Assembly: GCA_963642995.1 (NCBI GenBank) | Contig: CAVIIZ010000043.1 | Location: 1 to 7,179 of the forward strand | Reading direction: 5' to 3' | Length of the DNA stretch: 7,179 bases | DNA from: CAVAWX01 sp963642995 | Lineage (GTDB): Bacteria; Actinomycetota; Coriobacteriia; Coriobacteriales; QAMH01 | Shown: positions 1 to 6,388 of the stretch, in pieces | Position numbering within the stretch: position 1 is the first letter of the stretch | Layout of the letters: each line of letters starts with the position of its first letter | Notes under the pieces: generated by a model | Database searches by the model: none | Told to the model about the DNA's origin: nothing | Seen by the model: the letters and a program-made list of their open reading frames with translations, nothing else | Made by a program: the position numbers and the translations under genes

Positions 1-84
1 CTGCAGAAGAGCTGCTACGTCTTCGGCGGCGAGAGCGCCGTGTCCAAGACGGTCTGGAACGCGCTCGCGGCGGCCAGCAAGTAA
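1..84 (+). CDS. C-terminal end of a cell-wall-binding repeat 2-type protein (partial)
   Basis: Only the last 27 codons and the TAA stop are in the window; the gene starts before position 1. The visible tail includes YVFGGESAVSKTVWNAL. This matches the end of cell-wall-binding repeat 2 units (the Pfam CW_binding_2 type), whose hallmark is a hydrophobic strand, then GG-x-x-AVS, then an amphipathic helix. Proteins with these repeats are exported and held non-covalently to the Gram-positive wall; this one probably is too, with the repeat block at its C-terminus. The catalytic or effector part cannot be seen. A strong terminator 36 bp after the stop shows that this is the end of its transcription unit and that it is not co-transcribed with anything else here. 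The family call rests on one short repeat and is moderately sure. Confidence 0.65.
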   Translation: MQKSCYVFGGESAVSKTVWNALAAASK

Positions 85-120
85 TCTCGATCTTTCCTGC
101 GCAAGCCCTTCAGCTCGCGC

Positions 121-162
121 AAGCCCCCCGCGCCGCTCATCCGGCGCGGGGGGCTTCTTGTT
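121..162 (+). terminator. Rho-independent terminator after the wall-binding-repeat gene
   Basis: A perfect 15-bp GC-rich stem (121-135 paired with 142-156) closes a 6-base loop (136-141) and is followed by the T-rich stretch CTTCTTGTT (from 155). It lies 36 bp after the stop codon of the plus-strand gene. Read on the minus strand, the same stem lacks a T tract. It could still act as a backstop for transcripts reading out of rsgA, whose own 3' flank (163-318) shows no better terminator. Confidence 0.8.
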
Positions 163-318
163 GGGCCGCCACGTGTTTTGCGCGCCGCCCGTCGATGCCG
201 AATGCCCGGCGGGGCACACGTATGCGGGGAAGCCTTCCACGGCTTCGACAGCGACGACGAAGAGGTGAAGGGCTTCGCCGGGGCAGTCGGGGAAAGCCCT
301 TTCGAGAACCCGTCTGCG

Positions 319-1497
319 TCAGGAAAGGGCGAGACGCAGGTAGGCGGCCAGGCGCGCGTCAGGCACCGCACCGCGCACCGCGCAGCCCGGCTCGTGGGTG
401 TGCGTGCAATCGGAGAAGCGGCAGCCGTAGGCGAGGCGGGCGATGTCGGGAAAGGCGCGGCGCAAACTCTCGTCCAGGTCGAGTATCTGCAGGGTGCGCA
501 GGCCCGGCGCGTCGATGACCACGCCGCCGCCCGGCACGCACAGCATGCGACGCGCGACCGTGGTGTGCCGTCCCTTGTCGTCGCGGGCGCGCACTTCGCC
601 CGTCTGCTGGGCGTTCGCGCCTACGAGCGCGTTCACCAGCGTGGATTTGCCCACGCCGCTTTCGCCTAGAAACAAAGCCGTCGAACCGGGCGGGCACGCG
701 TCGCGCAGGCGCTTTGTCACGGGCTCCAGCCTGCAGGAGAGGCTTTCGTCTGCATTGCCGCCGTTCGAGCTTGCGGCGAAAGCCGCGTCGTCGGGCATGT
801 CGGATGCCCCGGGCACGCCGCCATCTGCGCCGCCGCGCCCCGCCTCGCCGCCGACCGCGCCGCCGGCATCCGCGGTGCTCCCGGCATCCGCAACGCCCGC
901 GGCACCCGCTGTGCATGCGGGGCTTGCCAGCGCCTCCACATCCGGCATGACGGCAGCCGCCTGCGCCAATGCCGCGCGCGCCGCCTCCTCGCCCGCGACG
1001 TCTGCCTTGGTGAACACGAAGCTGCATTCCGCGCCGCATCCGCGCACCGCCGCCATCTGGCGCACGAGCAGGCCCGCGTCCACGCCCGCTCCCGAAAGCG
1101 ACTGGCATACGAACACGCGGTCGACCCCGGATGCGAGCACCTGCACCTGCGTCTGGCCCTCGCGGCCCACCCGTTTCACCCGCTTCAGGCAGCCACGCCG
1201 CTTCAAGATGCGGCAGATGACGGGGTGCTCGTGGCCGGGCGCCGCGTCTACGACGACCCAGTCTCCCACCGCCACCTGGCTGTCGCCGCTTTTCTTGATG
1301 GCCGCCGCCAGCTCGCAGCGCCGCTCGCCCTCGCCTTCGACGTCGCTGCCGGCGCACACGACGGCCGGCAGATGGCGGTCGAGCGAGGTCACGCGCCCGA
1401 GGACGAGCTTTCCTGCCGGCGCGGGCAACGCGGCGCACGCCTCCTCGAATTCCCGTCGCAGCTCGTCTGTGCACCCCAGCTGCTCGAACTCGATCAC
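319..1497 (-). CDS. rsgA: Ribosome small subunit-dependent GTPase A (RsgA/YjeQ)
   Basis: RsgA is a cytoplasmic, circularly permuted GTPase that binds the 30S subunit late in assembly and helps check the decoding centre. All family parts are visible in this 392-residue product. They are an N-terminal OB fold (about 29-108), then GTPase motifs in permuted order: G4 TKAD (163-166), G1 GESGVGKST (278-286), switch-I threonines in RHTT (310-313) and G3 DAPG (329-332). A C-terminal zinc knuckle has C359, C364, H366 and C372, with the C-x4-C-x-H-x5-C spacing of the family. The GTG start at 1497-1495 is chosen because GAAAGGGG lies 5 bases upstream and the GTG overlaps the TGA stop of the upstream trkH by 4 bp (GTGA), which implies translational coupling. 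An Ala/Gly-rich, low-complexity insertion (about residues 193-252) between G4 and G1 makes it longer than usual (B. subtilis about 298, E. coli about 350 residues). Function is very likely conserved. Confidence 0.95.
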   Translation of the reverse strand: MIEFEQLGCTDELRREFEEACAALPAPAGKLVLGRVTSLDRHLPAVVCAGSDVEGEGERRCELAAAIKKSGDSQVAVGDWVVVDAAPGHEHPVICRILKRRGCLKRVKRVGREGQTQVQVLASGVDRVFVCQSLSGAGVDAGLLVRQMAAVRGCGAECSFVFTKADVAGEEAARAALAQAAAVMPDVEALASPACTAGAAGVADAGSTADAGGAVGGEAGRGGADGGVPGASDMPDDAAFAASSNGGNADESLSCRLEPVTKRLRDACPPGSTALFLGESGVGKSTLVNALVGANAQQTGEVRARDDKGRHTTVARRMLCVPGGGVVIDAPGLRTLQILDLDESLRRAFPDIARLAYGCRFSDCTHTHEPGCAVRGAVPDARLAAYLRLALS

Positions 1498-3785
1498 GAC
1501 CGCCCCTTTCTGAGCCGCAGCCAGCAGAAAAGGCCGAGCAGGCACATTCCCGCAAGGCACACGGCGATCGCGCCGACGCCGTGCTTCGGGTCGACGACAT
1601 GCTCGATCGCGCCGCCGGCATCCACCACCTCGACGCTTTGCGCATGCAGGTCCAGCTCGCCTTGATGCTCGTGGCAGGCCACGGAATAGACGCCGGTCAC
1701 GAGCACGACCGTGCCCGAGTTGTTGTAGTCGCCCAGCCGTGTGATGGATTCGGCCTGCTCGGCGCTCATGTGCACGCCCATCGAGGCTCCCGACGAGCCG
1801 AGTATGTTCACCCACATGCCCCCATCGCCGGCCGCCAGCTTGTCGCCCACCGCCTCGCCCTGCACGCGCACGACGCCGCCATCGAGCGCGCGGTTCACCC
1901 GGGTGAGCACGCCCACGCGCGTCTCGACCACCACGTCGCTGTCGTCGGTGTCGGCCCGGCCCAGATTGGACAGCGACTCGTAGCGATTCGACAGGGTGCC
2001 GATGTCGGCCTCGGCGTCTCCGTTGGCGCCGCCCGTGCTGCCGCCTGCTGCCGCCGCGCCCGAGACGGCCAGGGCCGGTTGCGCGGGGACCAGCGCGGAC
2101 GCCGACGCGAAGACGAGCACGGCGAACGCGACGAGCACGGCCAAGAGAGCACCGCCGCGCCCCTTGCCGCGCCCGCGACGGCACTCGTTGCCATGCGCGC
2201 GGGTGCGGCTTTCAACATGCGCGCGAGCGCGCCGGTTGCCACGCCTCTTTCCACGCCGCTTGCGCCGCGAGCCGTCGTGCGAATGCGACACGAAGGTGAA
2301 GACCAGCTCGACTATCATGGCGAAAAACGCGAGGAACTCCAGGCGCCCGAGCCACATCTCGACGATGTAGACCACCTCGAGGGCCTCCGGCATGTTCGCC
2401 GAGGAGATCCCCAGCGTCAGGCCCGTGTTCGACGCCGCCGACACCGACTCGAAGATGGACGGCAGCGCCTCGTAGCCGCACACGATGCCCGCCACCGCGC
2501 CCAGCGCGTAGGTGGCGATGTACATGAGCATGATGGTCATCGCGCCCGACACCAGGTCCGGCGTGAGCAGCTGGCGCCCCCGGTGGTTGAAGAAGGTGCG
2601 CGGCTTCGCGCGGTCCGGGGCGATGGCGCAGCGTATGGTCTGGGCGATGGACTTCACCACGATGCCGATGCGCAGCGCCTTGACGCCGCCGGAAATCGAC
2701 GACGCCGACCCGCCGATGCACATCCCCAAGATGACGACGAACAGCGCGCCGGTCCCCATGGCGTAGAGCACCTGGCCGGGGTAGAGCGTCGAGTATCCGA
2801 TGTTGAACGCCGCGCTCATCACCTCGTAGAGGCCGCGCCGCAACATGGCGCCCAGCCCGGCGAAGTACGAGCCGCCCACCAGCGCGAGCATCATCAAGAC
2901 GACGAGCAGCGACACCCAGATGGCGATGGTGCGCACCTCGATGTCCTTGAAGAAGCTTTTCACCACCCCCCGCCACAGGTCGCCGTAGAGCAGGAAGTTC
3001 ACGCAGCTGAAGATCATGATGACCATGGTGACGGCCTCGATCGGCCAGCAGTGGTAGTAGACGATGCCCGCGGACTGCGAGGTCATGCCGCCCGTCGTGT
3101 AGTCCGAGGCCGTGAGGAAAAACCCGTTCAGCACCGCGCGGTAGGGCTCCATGCCCAGCAGCAGGCACGGGATGGTGCAGGCCACGGTGCCCACGCCGAT
3201 GACGATCGCCGACACGCGGAAGATGAAGCGCGAGGTCTGCTTCACCTCGGGCATGACGTGGCCGGAGCGGCCTTCGGCCTGATAGAGGGAGGCGGCCACC
3301 GAACCGGAACCGAAGATGCCCAGCGCGAGCGCGATCACGACGACGCCCACGCCGCCCATCACGTTCATCACGCAACGCCACGCGACGATGGACAGCGCCA
3401 TGTGGTCCAAGTCGATGCACACGGACAGCCCCGTCGTGGTGAAGCACGAGACCGTCTCGAAGAGGGCGTCGAGGTAGGAGGGGTAGTTGTCGGAGAGCGC
3501 GAGCGGGATGGCGCCGAAGGCCGAGAGCACGATCCAGCACAGGCCGGTGACGACCAGGGCCTGGTGCCAGTCCAGGACGGCCGGACGGATGCGGCACATC
3601 ATCAGCAGGGCGGCGGCGATGCCCGCGACGCCGATGCCCGTCATGAAGCCCACGACCGCCGTCGTCTCGGCAAGGAGTATGGCCAGCGCGAGCGGCACGA
3701 GCATGAAGCCCGCCGTCATCAAGACGAGGGTGCCCAGGTAGTAGGCGATGGTGCGCCAGTCGTCGAGATGCAGGCGGTGGATCAC
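1494..3785 (-). CDS. trkH: TrkH-family K+ transporter fused to an exported OB-fold-like domain (canonical copy)
   Basis: A 763-residue membrane protein. Residues 1-500 are a TrkH/KtrB-type K+ channel subunit with four membrane-pore-membrane repeats. Each pore loop keeps its filter glycine: TTTG (G119), TTGGM (G233), NIGY (G330) and NTGL (G455). Also present are the GG-x-G motif (144-147), the intramembrane loop GGS...SGGVK (358-369) and the conserved MWLGR arginine (R481). Ordinary TrkH proteins end near here (about 450-500 residues). This one continues with a basic linker (18 Arg/Lys in residues 506-545), a signal-like hydrophobic segment (546-567, then ALA), a beta-rich domain of about 100 residues (620-722) resembling an OB fold, and a last membrane helix (736-757) ending in RLRKGRS. 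Topology by the positive-inside rule places the 620-722 domain outside the cell. GTG is taken as start because the N-terminus then aligns with the upstream paralogue. Its ribosome site is weak, but the upstream stop is only 9 bp away. TrkH normally works with a cytoplasmic TrkA/KtrA ring, and none is encoded here. Confidence 0.88.
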   Translation of the reverse strand: MIHRLHLDDWRTIAYYLGTLVLMTAGFMLVPLALAILLAETTAVVGFMTGIGVAGIAAALLMMCRIRPAVLDWHQALVVTGLCWIVLSAFGAIPLALSDNYPSYLDALFETVSCFTTTGLSVCIDLDHMALSIVAWRCVMNVMGGVGVVVIALALGIFGSGSVAASLYQAEGRSGHVMPEVKQTSRFIFRVSAIVIGVGTVACTIPCLLLGMEPYRAVLNGFFLTASDYTTGGMTSQSAGIVYYHCWPIEAVTMVIMIFSCVNFLLYGDLWRGVVKSFFKDIEVRTIAIWVSLLVVLMMLALVGGSYFAGLGAMLRRGLYEVMSAAFNIGYSTLYPGQVLYAMGTGALFVVILGMCIGGSASSISGGVKALRIGIVVKSIAQTIRCAIAPDRAKPRTFFNHRGRQLLTPDLVSGAMTIMLMYIATYALGAVAGIVCGYEALPSIFESVSAASNTGLTLGISSANMPEALEVVYIVEMWLGRLEFLAFFAMIVELVFTFVSHSHDGSRRKRRGKRRGNRRARAHVESRTRAHGNECRRGRGKGRGGALLAVLVAFAVLVFASASALVPAQPALAVSGAAAAGGSTGGANGDAEADIGTLSNRYESLSNLGRADTDDSDVVVETRVGVLTRVNRALDGGVVRVQGEAVGDKLAAGDGGMWVNILGSSGASMGVHMSAEQAESITRLGDYNNSGTVVLVTGVYSVACHEHQGELDLHAQSVEVVDAGGAIEHVVDPKHGVGAIAVCLAGMCLLGLFCWLRLRKGRS
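1503..1510 (-). promoter_or_regulatory. Ribosome binding site of rsgA
   Basis: GAAAGGGG on the minus strand ends 5 bases before the GTG at 1497. It lies inside the last codons of the upstream trkH gene. It decides the rsgA start, since the first in-frame ATG is 147 codons further in, well inside the conserved fold. Confidence 0.8.
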
Positions 3786-3794
3786 GGCCGCCGC

Positions 3795-3923
3795 CTACAT
3801 GACGGCCCAGACGATGACGGTCAGGGCGACGAGGAAGGCGATGAACGCGACGGCGGCGGCCAGCAGGGTGAGAAGGCCCAAGACCGGATGGTTTTTCTGC
3901 TTTTTCGCCCGCGTCTTGCCCAT
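3795..3923 (-). CDS. Possible nested small membrane protein (in frame with the trkH tail)
   Basis: An internal in-frame ATG (codon 794 of the upstream trkH paralogue) is preceded by GAAAGGG with a 5-base spacer, the same arrangement as at rsgA. It would give a 42-residue protein with a basic N-terminus (MGKTRAKKQKN) and one transmembrane helix up to the final WAVM. The stop is 9 bp before the next trkH GTG, so it would also couple translation into that gene. The coding stretch before it (3924-4070) looks unlike conserved protein, and the other TrkH copy has no counterpart. The family is not recognised. It may be separately initiated, merely the fused C-terminus of the large protein, or both. 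Confidence 0.35.
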   Translation of the reverse strand: MGKTRAKKQKNHPVLGLLTLLAAAVAFIAFLVALTVIVWAVM

Positions 3924-6302
3924 GTGCGCCCTTTCGCCGCGCATCGGGGGGTGCAGGAGCCGCGCCCCCTTGCCGTCTGCCGCAGGGATTGTAGCGCGCT
4001 CGGCGCAGGCGGTGGCGCAGGCGGTGCCGGCGCCTGCGGGGGACGGGGAGGCGACGGAGCCCGAAAAGGCCCTGCGGGCAGACGCCTTGCGCGCGCGGCG
4101 GGAGCGCAAGACCCTCCGCAGCCAGCCGCGGCGCCCCGTGCGGCGCAAGACCGCATGGCAGGAGGCCAGCGCGGCCAACGCTGCCAGCGCCAAAACCACG
4201 GCGGCGACGAGGCGCGCGCCGGGCACCAGACGATCGAGCGGGCCGCCTTGCGCCTCGACGGAGACGTGCGTCGCGTGCACTTCCAGCTCGCCTGCATGCT
4301 CGGCGCACGCGCGGTTGAACACGCCCTCGACGACGACGTCGTCGCCCTCGCTCGTGTAGCCGGTGAAGTGCGCGACCTGCGCCGCCTGTTCGGCGTCCAT
4401 CCACACGCCGATGGCGCGGCCGGCCGACTTCACGCAGACCCACACATGTCCGTCGCCGGCGGCCAGGGCCGTGCCCGTGGCGACGCCGGTGAAGCGCACC
4501 GCCTTGCCGTCGAGGCGCCGGCTCGCGCCCAGCAGGCTCTTCACGTCTTCGTCGCGGTAGCCTGCGCCGGCAAGCGCCCCGTCGGCGGAGGCCGCATCGA
4601 CGCCGGATGGGGCGGATGTGCCGGCGCCGGATGCGGCGGCGGCCTCTTTCGCATCTGCCGCCCCGCCCGAAAGCGCGCACAGCCCCTGTCCCGCCAGGCA
4701 CGCGCATACGAGCAGCACGGCGCATGCGCCTGCACGTCGCGCCCCTTTCCGCTCCTTGCGCCCGCGCGCGCTTTTGCCGTGCGGCCCCATCATGCGCGTC
4801 GAGCGCATCGGGCGAAACGAGACGATGGCGCCGGCCACGATCGCGAACAGCGCGATGAATTCCAGGCGGCCAGCCCACATCTGCAGCATGGCGACGACCT
4901 TCTCGGCAAACGGCATCGACGGCGAGGTCAGCCCGGCGTCGAAGCCCGTGTTGCACAGAAAGCCCAGCGACTGGCACACCGAGAGCACCGCGTCGTTGCC
5001 GTGCGCGATGAACAGCATCGCCCCGAGCGCGGCAAACACGATGAAGAAGATGGCGGCTGTCATGGCCGAGGTGGCGGCAGCCGGGGTCAGGCGCTTGGAG
5101 CCGAAGTGCTCGTAGCGTATGGTCAGCCATGCGTTGTCGGGCACGAGCTGGCGCAGCACCGAATAGCGAAACCAGCGCACGATCTGCATGACGCGAAAGA
5201 TCTTCATGCCGCCCGAGGCGCTGGCCGTGCAGGCGCCGAAGACGACCGCGCACATCAAGAGGATGAGGGCGCCGTCGGAAAGCATGCCGCCGAACTGCTC
5301 GGGATAGACCGTCTGCATGCCGGCGGTGGTGGCCGCCGAGACCGACATGAAGGTGGCTTGCGAGACGAGGGCCTCGGCACTCGGGAACGCGCCGTCGCGC
5401 ACGAGCGCCACCGAGACGGCCAGCACGACGAGGACCATCCACACCGCGTAGGCGCGCAGCTCGGCGTTGCGCCGCACCCGCGCCGCACGCCCGTGCATGC
5501 AGCAGATGAAGACGGTGAAGTTCAAGCTGCCGAGCAGCATGAGGACGGCGGCCAGCGCGTCGAGGCCCAGCGAGTGGTAGTAGATCAGGCCGGAGGCATG
5601 CGGGATGAAGGCGCTGGTGGAAAGGGCGTGCGCGGCCAGCGAGAAGCCCTCGACGGCGGCATCGGGGGCGGACAGGCCCAAACGCGCGAGGGCGATGGAG
5701 GCGGCCGTTGCGCCTGCGGCGAGCGTGGCCAGCGAGAGGCAGACGACGTCGCGCGAAAGCGAGCGCAGGTTCGAGCGGGTCGCGTTGCGCACGCCGTGCT
5801 CGTTCAGGGCGCCGCCCTCGTCATCGTCGGCAAAGCCCAGGCCGAAGAACAGCGTCACGATCACGATGGCCTGGGCGCCCATCATGGAAAGGCACGCGCG
5901 CCAGACGACCTGCGCGTGCGAGAGCGCGTCGACGTCGGCGGCAAGGCTTGCGCCCGTCGTGGTGACAGACGAGACGGCGTCGAAGAGCGCGTCGGCAAAC
6001 GAGGCGAAATCGCCCGAGAGGTGCATGGGCAGCGCGGCCACGAGCGCGACGAAGACCCAGGCGATGCCCGTGAGGAGCAGGGCGCGGCGGCGGTCCAGGC
6101 CGCTGGAGGGCAGCATGCGCAGCAGCGAGCCCGCGAGCAGCGAGACGGAAGCGCCGGCAAGGAAGTTCACCACCTGCGCGTGCTCGCCGCATGCAAGCCC
6201 TGCGGCCATCGGCACGAGCATGAGGACGCCGACCAGGACCAGCAGCGAGCCCACGTAGTGCGCGAGGGTGAGGATGTCTGTCAGGTGAAAGCGCGGCAAC
6301 AT
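3795..6302 (-). CDS. trkH: Divergent TrkH-family paralogue with the same exported OB-fold-like domain and an extra C-terminal tail
   Basis: First gene of the operon, 835 residues. It aligns without major gaps to the downstream trkH product from the first residues (LPRFHL versus IHRLHL) to the end of the extracytoplasmic domain. Pore loops 1, 3 and 4 keep their glycines (G117, G328, G453). In loop 2 the aligned residue is Ala231, and the GG-x-G motif has become GAQA (142-145), so selectivity or conduction may differ. After the TrkH core come a basic stretch (508-523), a signal-like segment (524-545), the OB-like domain (about 586-688) and a membrane helix (about 695-715). The two copies of the OB-like domain share LDG, LAAGDG, the pattern M-x-AEQA, GEL-x-x-HA and a final GG. 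Then follows a compositionally odd Arg/Ala-rich tail (about 716-793) and one more helix (807-833). ATG 6302 is preferred over an upstream in-frame ATG at 6395, because the paralogue starts there and the promoter lies just before it. It may be a heteromeric partner or a regulatory subunit. Confidence 0.82.
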   Translation of the reverse strand: MLPRFHLTDILTLAHYVGSLLVLVGVLMLVPMAAGLACGEHAQVVNFLAGASVSLLAGSLLRMLPSSGLDRRRALLLTGIAWVFVALVAALPMHLSGDFASFADALFDAVSSVTTTGASLAADVDALSHAQVVWRACLSMMGAQAIVIVTLFFGLGFADDDEGGALNEHGVRNATRSNLRSLSRDVVCLSLATLAAGATAASIALARLGLSAPDAAVEGFSLAAHALSTSAFIPHASGLIYYHSLGLDALAAVLMLLGSLNFTVFICCMHGRAARVRRNAELRAYAVWMVLVVLAVSVALVRDGAFPSAEALVSQATFMSVSAATTAGMQTVYPEQFGGMLSDGALILLMCAVVFGACTASASGGMKIFRVMQIVRWFRYSVLRQLVPDNAWLTIRYEHFGSKRLTPAAATSAMTAAIFFIVFAALGAMLFIAHGNDAVLSVCQSLGFLCNTGFDAGLTSPSMPFAEKVVAMLQMWAGRLEFIALFAIVAGAIVSFRPMRSTRMMGPHGKSARGRKERKGARRAGACAVLLVCACLAGQGLCALSGGAADAKEAAAASGAGTSAPSGVDAASADGALAGAGYRDEDVKSLLGASRRLDGKAVRFTGVATGTALAAGDGHVWVCVKSAGRAIGVWMDAEQAAQVAHFTGYTSEGDDVVVEGVFNRACAEHAGELEVHATHVSVEAQGGPLDRLVPGARLVAAVVLALAALAALASCHAVLRRTGRRGWLRRVLRSRRARKASARRAFSGSVASPSPAGAGTACATACAERATIPAADGKGARLLHPPMRGERAHMGKTRAKKQKNHPVLGLLTLLAAAVAFIAFLVALTVIVWAVM
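3929..3935 (-). promoter_or_regulatory. Internal Shine-Dalgarno site before the nested 42-residue ORF
   Basis: GAAAGGG ends 5 bases before the ATG at 3923-3921, inside the open frame of the upstream trkH paralogue. A strong, well-spaced site inside a gene, next to a lysine-rich membrane-protein N-terminus, suggests a real internal start. Chance occurrence cannot be excluded. Confidence 0.45.
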
Positions 6303-6312
6303 GATGCGTGCA

Positions 6313-6318
6313 AGTATA
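6313..6318 (-). promoter_or_regulatory. -10 box of the trkH-trkH-rsgA operon
   Basis: TATACT on the minus strand lies 10 bases before the ATG at 6302. A start of transcription 7-8 bases after the box would leave a leader of about 3 bases. No Shine-Dalgarno sequence precedes this ATG. No good -35 hexamer is seen at 15-18 bp spacing, so the call rests on the -10 box and its position. Confidence 0.45.
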
Positions 6319-6375
6319 AGCCCGCGCGCCGCCGTGGCATCCCGCGCTTGCAGGCCATATCCGCCGCGTCGGCCG

Positions 6376-6381
6376 TATAAT
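6376..6381 (+). promoter_or_regulatory. -10 box of the YdeI/OmdA-family gene, leaderless start
   Basis: A consensus TATAAT ends 7 bases before the ATG at 6389, so transcription starting on that A would give a leaderless mRNA. The box overlaps an earlier in-frame ATG at 6380, which therefore cannot normally be in the message. This settles the start. No recognisable -35 hexamer lies at standard spacing; a TTGCAG at 6348 is too far (22 bp). Confidence 0.6.
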
Positions 6382-6388
6382 GCGCCGC

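Noticed and set aside
229..246. Small hairpin GAAGCC/GGCTTC after rsgA as its terminator
   Set aside because: The stem is only 6 bp and has no T tract on the minus strand, so it is too weak to call.
178..669. Plus-strand frame overlapping the rsgA 3' end
   Set aside because: It runs antisense through the RsgA zinc-knuckle and GTPase coding region, and no family resemblance or start signal is seen.
2212..5442. A 1076-codon open frame on the minus strand overlapping both trkH genes
   Set aside because: It is an Arg-rich shifted-frame shadow of the trkH frames, with no hydrophobic pattern or motif of its own.
1581..6380. A 1599-codon open frame on the plus strand antisense to both trkH genes
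   Set aside because: It is rich in His, Asp, Glu, Gln and Arg with no recognisable domain. It mirrors the codon bias of the minus-strand genes, whose motifs and membrane helices are clear. Long antisense frames are common in very GC-rich DNA.
6380..6388. Upstream ATG adding three residues (MRR) to the OmdA-family protein
   Set aside because: This ATG overlaps the TATAAT -10 box, so it should lie upstream of the transcription start. The next in-frame ATG at 6389 fits a leaderless message.
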